From Micrasema longulum (Eukaryota; Arthropoda; Insecta; Trichoptera; Brachycentridae): a DNA stretch of 64,000 nucleotides. How positions within the stretch are numbered: position 1 is the stretch's first letter; every line of letters begins with the position of its first letter. Below are positions 1 to 11,869 of this stretch, in pieces. Position numbers and translations under genes: made by a program. Below the pieces are notes generated by a model. It had not been told where the DNA came from. It was given only the letters and a program-made list of their open reading frames with translations, and searched no databases. The stretch covers positions 1 to 64,000 of the forward strand of contig JAGVSM010001642.1 of the NCBI GenBank assembly GCA_022494885.1, read 5' to 3'.

Positions 1-582
1 TATATTATTTTATTTTGGATGGTCACTAAATTAGAATTATGCTAAGACTTAATAAACTTGCTCAGAAAGACCAACGACCAACTAGCGAAAACCCCGACTG
101 TTTTGATTCGTTTGACTGAAACTGACATTTCTTTGACAACGTTCTGAATGATAGATAATAGATAAGATAAGACCACAAATTATACTCTTGATAAGACATT
201 AATCTGTTCATTTTAACTAGAGTTTTAACCATAGGTTATAGCTTATTACGTAAAAATTGTCTCTGGCCGCGTTTTCATGGGGAATTTTATTTACTCGTAC
301 CGATTCACCGTTTTATAAAAAACTGATTTGGCCATTATTTGTCCCCTTTGATGTAAATATTTTATAGTGTAAGCAAATAAAATAATTAGAATAAATCAAA
401 GATGTCACATATAGAGAAATGTTCATATAATTTTTTTGTCCATCTATTGCTTGCCTATCAAAGTATTAGTTTGTAAAGCACTGCAAAGTCAAAAATGTCT
501 AAAGACAGTTGCCGCGTATTCGGGACTCGAGTTTTCAGATTATCTAAAGAAAGTTTCCCCCTATTATCTATTATCTATTAAA
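1..582. other. AT-rich stretch, no gene seen
   Basis: No coding or RNA signal. There is a short TATCTATTATCTATTA-type microrepeat near 150-165 and 562-580. Confidence 0.5.
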
Positions 583-737
583 ATCTTCTCGCGAGGGTAG
601 AGGAGAAAGAAATTAGGGGATTTTTATTAATTTGACGTTTAATCATTAGTGTGGCCGTAATGCAAGAAGCAAAGTGTAGTCGCATGCAAAAAAGAGTAAT
701 CTCTGAATTTTTTTCATCTCTATCCCCGCGAGAAGAT
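583..737. repeat. small inverted-repeat element (155 bp)
   Basis: The left end ATCTTCTCGCGAGGGTAGAG and the right end CTCTATCCCCGCGAGAAGAT are inverted repeats of about 20 bp with few mismatches. This fits a short non-autonomous DNA element. No clear target duplication; superfamily not assigned. Confidence 0.5.
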
Positions 738-825
738 AAAAAATAGCGCCCCGCTCGCATTGGGGTATTAAATAAAAAAGGTACCTACGTATAGCATTTT
801 TTAAAACATACTTAATATGTAGGTA

Positions 826-2927
826 CCGTCGAACGTGACAACTTTGCCCAGTTTTAACAAACTTTTACAATATCATATTTTTTTGTATTGGACTACTAAA
901 CATTTTGTTGAATGGTGATACTAATTATTCTGAGCATTTTTACAAGTACAAAACGTTTGCTTTTATTTTATTTATGCAATTTAGAAGACAAAACATGCTG
1001 GGCAAAATTATCTCCACTCGTTGTCAATTTTGCCCACTTAGTAATTAGCTGTAATTTTTGGTTTTATCATCCTTATCATACGGTTTATCAATACTTTTTG
1101 GGCGAAAAAAACTGTTTATGTTTAAACAATAGCATCACTGAGGCATCACCATTATAAAATCAATGAAAAACACCGGTGGGCAAAATTGTCAACTATTTCC
1201 TCAACTTTTCTATACAATGCGGATTTGTGGGTCAGGGTTGGCACATAATTGGATTTTTAACAAAACCAAATGAGTTTATCTCTAATCCTTTTAATTTGTT
1301 CGTGTTTGACGATGCATAAACCATTTTCTTTTCTTACAAACCATTTCAGTTCTGATTTCACTTCGATTTTCGTAATTAAGGGAGCTTGCTCCTAAAACGA
1401 TTTTAATTTAAATGTGTATGTAGAAAAAAAAATTGCAATTATTTGCTAGATTACCGATACTTTGAAATTGTATTTTATGTACAGAATTCATAATATTTTG
1501 TATGTTTTATTTTCTTCTTTAGACTGTTAAAAATATTTATACAAAAAAACATTTAAAGTAAAAAAATAAGTCTTCATAATTTCACAAAAAGCTGGCAAAT
1601 TTAATAAATAAAACTATCTAAAATGTGGTTGGATATTCTTAAATTTTTGAAAATGGTTTAAATTATTTTTGAATTGTAAAAATTAAAATTGGTTTTTGTA
1701 AAACCATTTTTAATTTACTCACAGAAAATGACTCAATCTTGCAGTTTTTAAGATTTACATTGAATTTATGAAAACCTCGACGCAAGATTACAGGTTTAGG
1801 TAAAAATTTCACTATGTTCCAATTAAATACATCAGCAATATCCTCAACTTGAGATCACACAAAGCTCGATTACGTTTTGTCTTACAAATGACATACCAAT
1901 ATTAAAATTGTGGTAGTTGATGCGCTGATAACTTAACTGACATAATATTTGTCATTTTACGTATCAACAGTGTTAAACTTTACAAAAACGAAAGCGACTT
2001 CTTCACCGTTGTTAATTTCAAGCGGATCAGACACTGTTTTTTCGTTTTCCTCGGCCGGAGATTCGGAGGCACGTTGTTCATATTCGTCGTAATGACTTAT
2101 GATGAATGTCTCGAAATTTGTTGATTCATCGACTGAGTAGGCACCAAAGTCTGTTGTTTCCGTGTCGCTATGACATTTTTTTCAATGTTCTCCTCTATAA
2201 GGTGTAGGTATCTTTTCATCCTGATGGCAGAGAAAAATCGGATGGATTGTTTACCAATTGCTGTGTGGTATAAAAAGTTTAAATGAACAGAATAACAGGC
2301 TTGTCATTTTCACCGTGTATTTGAGTTGAAACCCCCATCAGGTTTTTTAATCTTATTTGTTAAATCTTTGTCAAAAAATCTGATTTATATTTGAACAAAA
2401 CATCCCGTTACCTCGTTTAAAATCATGTTTTTGCCATTTTCTTTTATATTTTCTACTTTCTTGGATAATGTTTTTTCAATGTAGTATGTAGCGACAACCC
2501 TAGACGTGGGCAAAATTGTCAAAACACTAGCTAAGAAATCTAAGACAATTTTGCCCACTTAAATATCTATTGTGTTTGTTCAAATAGATATACAGAAATA
2601 CGTTCTATAGCGTCTTTATTATGTATGCAATGAAATATATAAAACTCACTTGCCTCCTTTCAACACAAACTCCGCATCAACAAAAGTTTTGACAATATTT
2701 GTAGATATACATAAACAGACCTTCAAGTTTAACTTCAAATTTCAAGTGATCAACTGAAGCTGGCGGTAAATTAAATATTTAGTTTAGCCATGGAACTATC
2801 AAAATATACTTACTAAATGTAATTTTTATGATACCAGTAACTTTTCTTACTTTAAAACTTGATTTTGTTAAGGATTTCGGCAGTGGGCAAAATTGTCATG
2901 GCTGGGCAAAATTATCATGTTTGACGG
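826..2927 (-). mobile_element. pogo/Tigger-like DNA transposon relic
   Basis: Flanked by TA (824-825, 2928-2929) with 26-bp terminal inverted repeats beginning CCGTC and ending TTTGCCCAG; the two ends differ at four positions, all transitions. A 15-mer of the type TGGGCAAAATTGTCA recurs subterminally in both orientations at about 998, 1022, 1176, 2506, 2544, 2884 and 2902. Minus-strand translation between about 2250 and 1700 is broken but yields EVAFVFVKFNTV, DIADVFNWNIVKFLPKPV and HKFNVNL. This order resembles the C-terminal tail seen in some insect pogo/Tigger-type transposases, matched by memory only. TA target duplication is known for Tc1/mariner/pogo. No intact transposase remains. Confidence 0.6.
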
Positions 2928-3594
2928 TATGTATATTATGTAATTAGCTCAGACACGTTGTGCATATCAAAATAATATTGTATGAGCTCCAAAATACGCC
3001 GATAAAAAAAACAAATGCACCCATAGAATTAAGAATAGTCCAGAAACCGCATACGCGCATCAAACAGAAGGCAACTAAACTACTCTTAAAAGAGTAGTTT
3101 TATGTTTTGACCCATTGTTTCTTTGTAGACGTCGCTCAATACGCAACTCCCGATTTGAATTTAACTATGCCGTGTTGTGTCATTTTAAAGTGTAGAAATA
3201 CTGCTGGGATCTTAAAGAAACAGAATGGGATCACATTTCATGTGTGATTAGCAAATGCATGTGTAAGTAGCAAATGCATTACTTAAAAATTGAATTATTT
3301 TTCCATCTGTCAGATTGTCAAAGAAAACAAAATAGACATTTCGTTAATGTTGCCAAGGTAGTAAATTTTTTTGCCCTACTGTGCTCATCTAATAAGAGAA
3401 CTAATGAAAATGAAACCTCGGATTAAACAACGCCGTGGTGGACATTTGACCGAAATTATCTTTAAAACATCAAAGATTATTTAACATGACATAAAAATAT
3501 CCATATTTAGTTCAAAGTTCATCAATTCAATTACTCTTATTAAATGACTCTTTACTTATCTACTCTGTTGTGTCAATCAATGTTTCCGCGTGGA
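1630..3594. repeat. tandem duplication, copy 1 (about 1.97 kb)
   Basis: Nearly identical to 3591-5575. It covers the right part of the pogo-like element, about 95 bp of spacer and the left 573 bp of the P-like element. The first copy stops inside the P-like element at GCGTGGA (3594). Confidence 0.92.
3022..3594 (+). mobile_element. P-like THAP element, truncated copy
   Basis: Left terminus CATAGAATTAAGAATAGTCC and THAP remnant identical in layout to 5003-5758, but the right end is lost at the tandem duplication junction. Confidence 0.75.
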
Positions 3595-5575
3595 TGGTTT
3601 AAATTATTGGAAAATGGTTTAAATTATTTTTGAATTGTAAAAATTAAAATTGGTTTTTGTAAAACCATTTTTAATTTACTCACAGAAAATGACTCAATCT
3701 TGCAGTTTTTAAGATTTACATTGAATTTATGAAAACCTCGACGCAAGATTACAGGTTTAGGTAAAAATTTCACTATGTTCCAATTAAATACATCAGCAAT
3801 ATCCTCAACTTGAGATCACACAAAGCTCGATTACGTTTGCGTCTTACAAATGACATACCAATATTAAAATTGTGGTAGGTAGATGCGCTGATAACTTAAC
3901 TGACATAATATTTGTCATTTTGCGTATCAACAGTGTTAAACTTTACTAAAACGAAAGCGACTTCTTCACCGTTATTAATTTCAAGCGGATCAAACACTGT
4001 TTTTTCGTTTTCCTTGGCCAAAGATTCGGAGGCACGCTGTTCATATTCGTCGTAATCGTAAGTCTCGAAATCTGTTGATTCATCAACTGAGTAGGCATCA
4101 AAGTCTTTTGTTTCCGTGTCGCTATGTCATTTTTTTCAATGTTCTCCTCTATAAGGTGTAGGTATCTTTTGATCCTAATGGCAGAGAAAAATCAGATGGA
4201 TTGTTTACCAATTGCTTTGTGGTATAAAAAGTTTAAATGAACAGAATAACTGGCTTGTCATTTTCAGCGTGTATTTGAGTTGAAACCCCCATCAGATTTT
4301 TAAATCGTATTTGTTAAATCTTTAGCAAAAAATCTGATTTATGGGCCAGTTTGAACAAAACATCCCGTTACCTCGTTTAAAATCATATTTTTACCATTTA
4401 CTTCATTTTCTTTTATATTTTCTACTTTGTTTTTTTCTCCTTTCTCGGGTAATGTTTTTTCAATGTAGTATGTAGCGACAACCCTAGTGGGCAAAATTGT
4501 CAATACACTAGCTAAGAAATCTAAGACAATTTTGCCCACTTAAATATCTATTGTGTTTGTTCAAATAGATATACAGAAATACGTTCTATAGCGTCTTTAT
4601 TATGTATGCAATGAAATATATAAAACTTACTTGCCTCCTTTCAACACAAACTCCGCATCAACAAAAGTTTTGACAATATTTGTAGATATACATAAACAGA
4701 CCTTCAAGTTTAACTTCAAATTTCAAGTGATCAACTGAAGCTGGCGGTAAATTAAATATTTAGTTTAGCCATGGAACTATCAAAATATACTTACTAAATG
4801 TAATTTTTATGATACCAGTAACTTTTCTTACTTTAAAACTTGATTTTGTTAAGGATTTCGGCAGTGGGCAAAATTGTCATGGCTGGGCAAAATTATCATG
4901 TTTGACGGTATGTATATTATGTAATTAGCTCAGACACGTTGTGCATATCAAAATAATATTGTATGAGCTCCAAAATACGCCGATAAAAAAAACAAATGCA
5001 CCCATAGAATTAAGAATAGTCCAGAAACCGCATACGCGCATCAAACAGAAGGCAACTAAACTACTCTTAAAAGAGTAGTTTTATGTTTTGACCCATTGTT
5101 TCTTTGTAGACGTCGCTCAATACGCAACTCCCGATTTGAATTTAACTATGCCGTGTTGTGTCATTTTAAAGTGTAGAAATACTGCTGGGATCTTAAAGAA
5201 ACAGAATGGGATCACATTTCATGTGTGATTAGCAAATGCATGTGTAAGTAGCAAATGCATTACTTAAAAATTGAATTATTTTTCCATCTGTCAGATTGTC
5301 AAAGAAAACAAAATGGACATTTCGTTAATGTTGCCAAGGTAGTAAATTTTTTTGCCCTACTGTGCTCATCTAATAAGAGAACTAATGAAAATTGGACCTC
5401 GGATTAAACAACGCCGTGGTGGACATTTGACCGAAATTATCTTTAAAACATCAAAGATTATTTAACATGACATAAAAATATCCATATTTAGTTCAAAGTT
5501 CATCAATTCAATTACTCTTATTAAATGACTCTTTACTTATCTACTCTGTTGTGTCAATCAATGTTTCCGCGTGGA
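3591..5575. repeat. tandem duplication, copy 2 (about 1.98 kb)
   Basis: Second copy, offset about 1961 to 1981 bp from the first because of a few small indels, for example extra bases near 4430-4440. The junction reads GCGTGGAT, and both parental breakpoints carry TGGA, a four-base microhomology. The pogo-like right end recurs at about 4864-4908. Confidence 0.92.
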
Positions 5576-5758
5576 CAAAAAAATTTTAGAGTAATTAGCA
5601 AATTGCTCTTTTTTACCTTACATTTGTGTTATGATTGTATTTTTTCCCATTTGGCAACATTACGCGGAGACTTCGCGAATACAAGCGGTGAAAGTGGGGG
5701 GATTTCGATGTATTCAAATATGATTCTACGCTCCTTCTGGACTGTTCTTAATTATATC
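5003..5758 (+). mobile_element. non-autonomous P-like element with THAP exon remnant
   Basis: The terminal inverted repeat CATAGAATTAAGAATAGTCC on the left is mirrored at the right end (GGACTGTTCTTAATTATATC). The flanks AATGCACC (4995-5002) and CATGCACC (5759-5766) are an 8-bp target duplication with one change. An internal frame at 5148-5228 reads MPCCVILKCRNTAG...NGITFHV: the start, the first cysteines (C-x4-C) and the FH motif of a THAP zinc finger, then a stop at a possible splice donor. THAP domains and 8-bp duplications together mark the P superfamily. The rest of the transposase is absent, so it cannot move itself. A palindrome ACTACTCTTAAAAGAGTAGT lies near the left end. Confidence 0.75.
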
Positions 5759-6025
5759 CATGCACCTTTCAAAATATTTTTATTTTAATAATTTAGAATG
5801 TCATGTACATAGGTAAAACATAAATATTACTAATGAGATATAATATTATTTTTTAATATGGAATTATAGGGATTTACATTTATTTTACACACAAATAAAA
5901 AAATAGGTTAATCCTCTTGATTTTGTGGTATTTTGTGAATAACAAAATATATTAAATTTAATGTGTAAGTCACCTACGTATTGTTGGAATTATTAAAGTA
6001 TAATATATAAACCTTTTTATAGTAA

Positions 6026-6365
6026 CAATATTTTGAGTTTGTCCAAATTTTTGTAGACAAGGACTGGATTCAACTCCTGGGGAGCTGTTTATATTAACAT
6101 ATTACAACAGAGATGAAGAACATTTAAGAGAAGGTAATATAGAAGTCCAGGCATCTACAGGGCTTATGACCTGTCAATGGCTGGTTTAAGTGGCCACTTT
6201 ACACACTGTGTAACATTCATCTATATTTGAACATCTATATTAATTCAATTCTTTCATCTGTTGATGTTTGTGAAGTCAAAGAGCTGAAACCTTTATTTAT
6301 GCGGGTGAGATTCATCTAATATTCATCTAATAATTCAATTAGTAGGCGCTGAAACAATTTTACAT
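6026..6365 (+). repeat. ~383-bp dispersed repeat unit, copy 1
   Basis: Starts TTTGAGTTTGTCCAAATTTT and carries the diagnostic blocks GGGCTTATGACCTGTCAATG, GGCTGGTTTAAGTGGCCACT and AAAGAGCTGAAACCTTTAT. It matches units at 7795, 31807, 32190 and others. No coding capacity. Nature unknown; see the findings. Confidence 0.75.
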
Positions 6366-6379
6366 ACCAACTCATTGAC

Positions 6380-6880
6380 TAAATGGAATACTTTTCAATC
6401 TAATTTTATCGTTCATAGGTAAAATTTATTATAAATATGTCTTTTAAATCGCAACATGTTCATTATTTTTCAGCGAATCACAGAAACTTCTACATTAAAA
6501 AATATCAATCACTAGTAAAAAAAAAAACACTTTTTGGTTCTAGATACCCAATTTTATTATTATCCGAACTCCAGTCATCTAGATTGCCAAATATCCGGAT
6601 CGTTATGTATATAAATAAAGGAGATGTTATATTAACCAATAAAAAGGGGTAAACAATTTTCTTTATCAAATCAATTAAGTTTACTGTACGTGTCTTAATT
6701 AGTTTTTAATGTGATTCCAATTGGCTGTATTATTTCAAAAGCAATAAAAAAGTGAATTGATCAATTGAGTAAATTTTGCGCTTTATTTCAAAACATTGCC
6801 TCAAAGAGAAATTTCTATGGTTTTTAAAAGTTTTTTTTTGATTTGTTAATAGACTATTAAACTAAGTCTTTTTTTTAATG
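6380..6880. other. AT-rich stretch, no gene seen
   Basis: The open frame at 6437-6652 has no recognisable content and no supporting context. Confidence 0.4.
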
Positions 6881-7200
6881 TATCGTATTATTAGCGCTGA
6901 GATTTTTTTAAGTTTTGCATTTTTGAAATTACTTCGCGTGTGACATCTTAAGTTCTCTTTCCCTTCTTCTCATTGAGTTCTGCTGATTAGTCAGTTCTGC
7001 TGATCAGTCAGTCAGTTAACTTACCGTAAACCGGAAATCTATCACAACTCTCTTATCAATGGTTGATTCGGAAGAACAAGTGATGTCATATAAAGCAGTT
7101 CGTTTTGATGAAAATCACTATTACTATTTTTTTCGTATATTTTTAAGAAACTTCGCAATACAATTGAATATTCTTATTTTCGAATTCATTTTTGATATCC
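6880..7200 (+). repeat. dispersed repeat, first of a pair
   Basis: Shares blocks with 21750-22030 in the same order: AGTTTTGCATTTTTGAAAT, CGCGTGTGACATC, CTTACCGTAAACCGGAAATC and CTCTTATCAATGGTTGATT. No protein seen; class unknown. Confidence 0.65.
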
Positions 7201-7364
7201 GATTTCCCGTAGGGCTGAACTTCCACATTTAATGGTCAATCCAATTATCCGGATTTCTGCATATCCAGATAACGTCTGGCACTCATTAATCAGGATAATT
7301 CGAGTTTTACTGTGTTATATTTTTGATCATGATCTTATCTTCATATAACAAAAAAATTATCAAA

Positions 7365-7440
7365 ATACGCCGCGATTGGTGTACCAATGTAGTGCCCTAT
7401 GTACCATTAGGCGCAGAAAGGGAATTATGATGAAAACGAT
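7365..7440 (+). repeat. SINE family A, 3' body fragment
   Basis: Matches the body of the tRNA-derived SINE at 30120: ATACGC, TGTACCAATGTAGTGCCCTA, ATTAGGCGCAGAAAGGGAAT, then a GATGA-like tail. The tRNA-like head is absent. Confidence 0.65.
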
Positions 7441-7794
7441 ATTTTTGTGACAGCAGATTCATCTAGTTATTAAAGATATTGATAAATAATCAATGAAAGG
7501 CGAAATGGCGGTCACAAAATACCAGTGATAAAAATATACGTTTTTATTAATTAATGTAATATTGATTTCTACAACTTATTCAGTACTTCAATAAATTTAT
7601 ACAAATCACTAGTTTTTATTTATTAATTTAATTACTATCTTATGATGATCACCATTGAAGATCAATGTTTTTTATTATAAAATATTATTATTATTTCTTA
7701 TTGAAATCTATACGATTTATAAATATATATACATATTGACGAGCCAATAGCGCGTTCAAAATGACGTGTTCAATCAAACAATATTTTGATTGTC

Positions 7795-8045
7795 AATATT
7801 TTGAGTATCTCCAAATCTTTTTAGACAAAGGCAGGATTCCACCCCCTAGGGTGTAATTAAGATGGAAATTTATTGCAACAGAGAAGGATAACATTTTTGA
7901 GAAGGAAATACGGAAGTCTGGGATTTGGCTGGGATTATGATCTGTCATTGGCTGGTTTAAGTGATCACTTTATGCACTGTATGGCAAAAATAAGTATAAA
8001 GAATGAAAAGAGTTTTCAGCCAGATGAATCTCATTCTCAGGAGAG
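7795..8045 (+). repeat. ~383-bp dispersed repeat unit, copy 2
   Basis: Carries TTTGAGTATCTCCAAATC, ATTGGCTGGTTTAAGTGATC and GCACTGT in the family order. The small open frame over it is incidental. Confidence 0.7.
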
Positions 8046-8440
8046 AACTCTTTCCATTCCTCGACAGCACATCATTTTTCAGCTATTCTTTTTCTGTTCA
8101 AGGTGCTTGATTTTGGAATAAGCTACCTCTTCATATAAAAAATACAGTTTATCTAGCCACCTTCAAGAAATGCCCGAAATATTGCTATATATCCTTAGAA
8201 TCCTGACCTCCTTGTATTTTATCGTTTTAAAAAATATGTCTTTTATTTATTTTCTTTTCTTAATTCCTCTTTCTCTCTCCTTCCAAGCTCATTATCTGAT
8301 TCCACATTCCTTATCCTTTGATATGTAAAACAGAATGTACTTTTATTAAAGTCAATATGTGCCAACCTCATCTCCCCATTAAAAAACAGCTGTTATTTTT
8401 TTTTATATTAGGTTTTTTTTCATGTATGTTATCCCTTTAT

Positions 8441-9015
8441 ATATATTGAGCCATAATCGACAAAACAACGTAAGCGACATTTTTGGCGAACTGCGTTTTT
8501 TTAAAAGGAAAAGTGTTCTTTATTGCCCCTTGCATAAGTGTTAAAAACATCGCTCTATAAAATTCACCTGCCACATTAAAGGATATTTATTAAAAGAAAA
8601 ACAACATTTATAACTATTATAACAACAAAAATTACAATATTTACAAATAAACCAATATTATAGCCCAATTATGGTTTTATATGTATTACTCCGAATCATT
8701 TCACTCTTAAAAATATATATATTGACATTATTTTTAAGCTAAGCAAAACAACGTAACCGACGACAATGTAGGCGGTTACGCTAGATCGCATCACTGTCAG
8801 AGTTATAGGCAAAACAGCGTTACCGCCACTATCTTAAAAGCAGAAGGTATTTAAACAATTTGGCTGTCATTTCAGTATTGGCATTAATCAACCATTATAA
8901 ATCCCACTTACCGAATTATTAAAAAATATATGAATCAAAAATTAAAAAAAACCTCCTCTTGCGCAGTTTACTATTTGTCGCTTACGTTGTTCTGCCGATT
9001 ATGGCTCGAAATATT
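8441..9015. mobile_element. inverted-repeat DNA element (CGTAAGCGAC type), copy 1
   Basis: The left end TGAGCCATAATCGACAAAAC followed by AACGTAAGCGAC is mirrored by GTCGCTTACGTTGTTCTGCC followed by GATTATGGCTCGA. Internal motifs such as AACAACGTAACCGAC (near 8748) and AACAGCGTTACCGCC (near 8813) repeat the terminal sequence. About 0.57 kb, no coding capacity. A second copy lies at 19115-19510. Superfamily not assigned. Confidence 0.65.
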
Positions 9016-9054
9016 TTCGTTTTTTAGTACAAATTTTTGACCAACTCATTTTTT

Positions 9055-9152
9055 GATCAGTCTGTTTTTGGCTGGCTGGAAGATATTGCTTTTAGCAATA
9101 AGTCCGCCAAAGTTCCCTTTTTTCTAATGAAAGATTTAAATAAATAAATAAA
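9055..9152 (+). repeat. LINE 3' end with TAAA tail
   Basis: GGCTGGAAGATATTGCTTTT, then AGCAATAAGTCCGCC and an AAATAAATAAATAAA tail. Such AAGTCCGCC ends are common in non-LTR retrotransposons of insects. Only the terminal fragment remains. Confidence 0.55.
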
Positions 9153-9320
9153 AGTTTCAGCTCTTTTACTTCACAAAAGTCAAGGAAGGTTTGAAAGAAA
9201 TATGGATTTTCAAACATGTACAAATGGTGAATGTTACAGAGTGTAAAGCGAAGCTTAAACCAGTCATAACAGGTTATGAGTCGTGTAAAATGCTTAGACT
9301 TTCATATTACTTATACAAAA
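9148..9320 (-). repeat. ~383-bp dispersed repeat unit, partial
   Basis: Reverse-strand match containing AAGTTTCAGCTCTTTTACTT and AAACCAGTCATAACAGGTTA, abutting a LINE tail. Confidence 0.6.
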
Positions 9321-9356
9321 TGTTTTCTCTCCCTCTTGTAAATAAAAGCCATTATT

Positions 9357-9362
9357 TTTATT
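9357..9362 (-). terminator. candidate polyadenylation signal AATAAA
   Basis: On the minus strand AATAAA lies about 60 nt beyond the exon 4 stop codon, a usual place for the 3' end of an insect mRNA. The hexamer is common in such AT-rich DNA, so position is the main support. Confidence 0.4.
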
Positions 9363-9422
9363 TTCGTTGAAACGTTTTCAAAACACAATTTTTGTTATCA
9401 CTAAACTTCCTTTTAATATCCG

Positions 9423-9664
9423 TTAACTTTTAAAAATGAGTCCTATGAACGATTCTAGTATTCCGGGGGTTTTAGTTCTGGAGTCGTTTGGGTATCCAGG
9501 TATCTGTGGTCTGGTGGGGCGAGGAGTCGGAGGTCTGGACCAGTTGCTGAGATCTTGGGTTACAGCGACGATGTCGTTGTTGGGCCCACCAACTACTCCT
9601 CCAGGTTTCCAAAATGGGTTCGGTACGTCTTCATCGATATGCTCGTAAACTGGTTTTATGTCAT
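9423..9664 (-). CDS. exon 4, C-terminal Pro-rich domain and stop
   Basis: The acceptor ATATATTTTCAG precedes an exon entered in phase 1; the last A of exon 3 plus AT gives Asn. It encodes DIKPVYEHIDEDVPNPFW, KPGGVVGGPNNDIVAVTQD, LSNWSRPPTPRPTRPQIPG and ends ESFIGLIFKS before TAA. It shares style with exon 3: an acidic start, a Trp, then Arg-Pro runs. These two exons may therefore be diverged duplicates of one phase-1 module, which is inference. The plus-strand open frame here is a shadow. Confidence 0.72.
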
Positions 9665-9880
9665 CTGAAAATATATGGAATTAATTTACAATACTTTTCT
9701 CATATTTCATGTTATAAAATAAAGGGTAAACCAAAATAAAAAGAAAAATCTGAGTATAAGACTATATTTTAACCTTTGAAGGGCAGTTTCCTACCACATA
9801 ATATCACAAATAATATAAATAATAAAACTGAAGAATGACATCAGAATAAATGACATATTTTAAAACGAATATAGGTAAAC

Positions 9881-10698
9881 CATAGAATTAAGAATAGTCC
9901 AGAAACCGCATACGAGCATCAAGCAAAAGGCGACTAAACTATTCATAAATAAGTGGTTTTACGTTTTGACCCATTAGTTTCTTTGTAGACGTCGCTCAGT
10001 ACGCAACTCCTGATTTGAATTCAACTATGCCGTGTTGTGTCATTTCAAAGTGTTGAAATACTGCTAGGATCTTAAAGAAACCGGATGGGATCACATTTCA
10101 TGTGTAATTAGAAATGAGTGTGTAAGTAGCAAATACATTAATTAAAAATTGAATTATTTTTCCATCTGTCAGATTGTCGAAGAAATCAAAATGGGCATTT
10201 CGTTAGTGTTGCCAGGGTAGTATTTTTTTTTACCCTTCTTTGCTCATCTAGTGAGAGAACTAATGCAAATTGGACCTCTGATCAAACAACTCTGTGGTGG
10301 ACATAATCTGACATAATGACCGACATAATCTTTAAAACATCAAATATTATTTAACATGATATAAAAATATTTGTTTTATGTCAAATAAAATTTGTTTTAT
10401 ATTTTAAGTTCAAAGATCATTAATTCAATTACTTTTAATTAATGATCATTTACTTATCTCCTCTGTTGTGTCAATCAATATTTCTGCGTGCACAATAAAA
10501 TTTTAGAGAAATTAACAGATTGCTTATTTTTTATCTTACATTTGTGTTCTGATTATATTTTTTCCCATCGTGCAACATTACGCGGCGACATCACGAATGC
10601 GCGCGGCGAAAGTGGGGCATAGTAGAGGGTTTTTTTGATACAGTCCGATGTATTCAAATATTATTACACGCTCCTTCTGGACTTTTCTTAATTCTAAG
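9881..10698 (+). mobile_element. non-autonomous P-like element, copy B
   Basis: Same left terminus as 5003-5758; the right end reads TTCTTAATTCTAAG. The flanks AGGTAAAC (9873-9880) and AGGTATAC (10699-10706) are an 8-bp duplication with one change. The THAP remnant is broken: the frame MPCCVISKC meets TGA right after the second cysteine. 818 bp. Confidence 0.75.
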
Positions 10699-10706
10699 AG
10701 GTATAC

Positions 10707-11865
10707 TTATATAAATCAAATAAAAACATAAATACATAGTGTTTTAAATTGTCTAAACATTTTGTTATTTCTCTCCGTATATTTTGTAAGTGTTCTTGGC
10801 ACGGGTAACCCCAGTGAGGTCACATTGTTTTTATTATAAATTATTGTTTACAATGTGAAAAAAATAAATGTATTACAAAATATTGACTCGTTTCTTACAG
10901 AATATACGTACATATAGATCATTAAACTTGTCAAAGTTATCATTCAGGATTCAAATCTTTAAGGGCCTTTGTTTATGTGTGTTTGGCAGAATGTTTCCAT
11001 GTAAAATATTATAGTGTGAGTATTCACACAACAAAAATTGTATGTTTATTTGGTTCACTGACAAATACTAAATCATCAATATACAATATAGTCAATTAAA
11101 CATTCGAACGCTCAATGATTTTTGAAAAAATGTAAGTAGGTACTAAAATATTTTATTAGTCATGGTTTTATGTGAAAGTTTTAAGCAGAGATAATGTAGA
11201 ACTATTGTTTTAAAATGCTTTGTTAAAAATAGTTTATTTGTAATTACTACTTAAGTGTGATTAGTAAAAAAAACACTAAACTAATTTTTATGTCGTTGAA
11301 TAAACTACATTAATTGTAATAAAAACAGTGGGTACCTATTGTCCTTAAAATGTAACATTATTAGAATGACAGTTGTCCGAAAAACTGACGACATAACTTT
11401 GTAGTAACGTCTAAGGAGTTATTTATATTGTCACACGAAAAATCATTCATATCTGGCGTGTTAATTTATTTTTTTATTACATTGCTGGACAAATAAATCA
11501 ACACAAATATATCAAATCAGCTTTAAAACTAAAATAAACCTAATTATTAACGACGTTCTTACAAGGTTACATCATTTTGCAAAAACGTTAGAGCTGGGAC
11601 AAATTGATCAATGTAAATTGATCGAATAAAAAAATAATTCATTTAATGTTTATCATGAAAAAAGTATAAATGAAATATTTTTTGGTGAATAATTGTGTTA
11701 ACACACTATAATAGGCTTGTTTTTGCGCTTTTATATCAATTTTCGGAAACAGAGTCTCATGATTGCATGAAAAAACTGATAAAATCGATTTGATCAGTGA
11801 TCAGTAATTTCCCATCACTAATGAAATAAGTTTGACAGATGTCATTCTAATCAAGCTATATTTTA
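10707..11865. other. AT-rich intronic stretch, nothing recognised
   Basis: No open frame, RNA gene or clear repeat boundary seen on either strand. Confidence 0.4.
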
Positions 11866-11869
11866 AAGA

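Noticed and set aside
9436..9648. Plus-strand frame starting MSPMNDSS
   Set aside because: Shadow of exon 4; the minus strand has an acceptor, correct phase and a stop.
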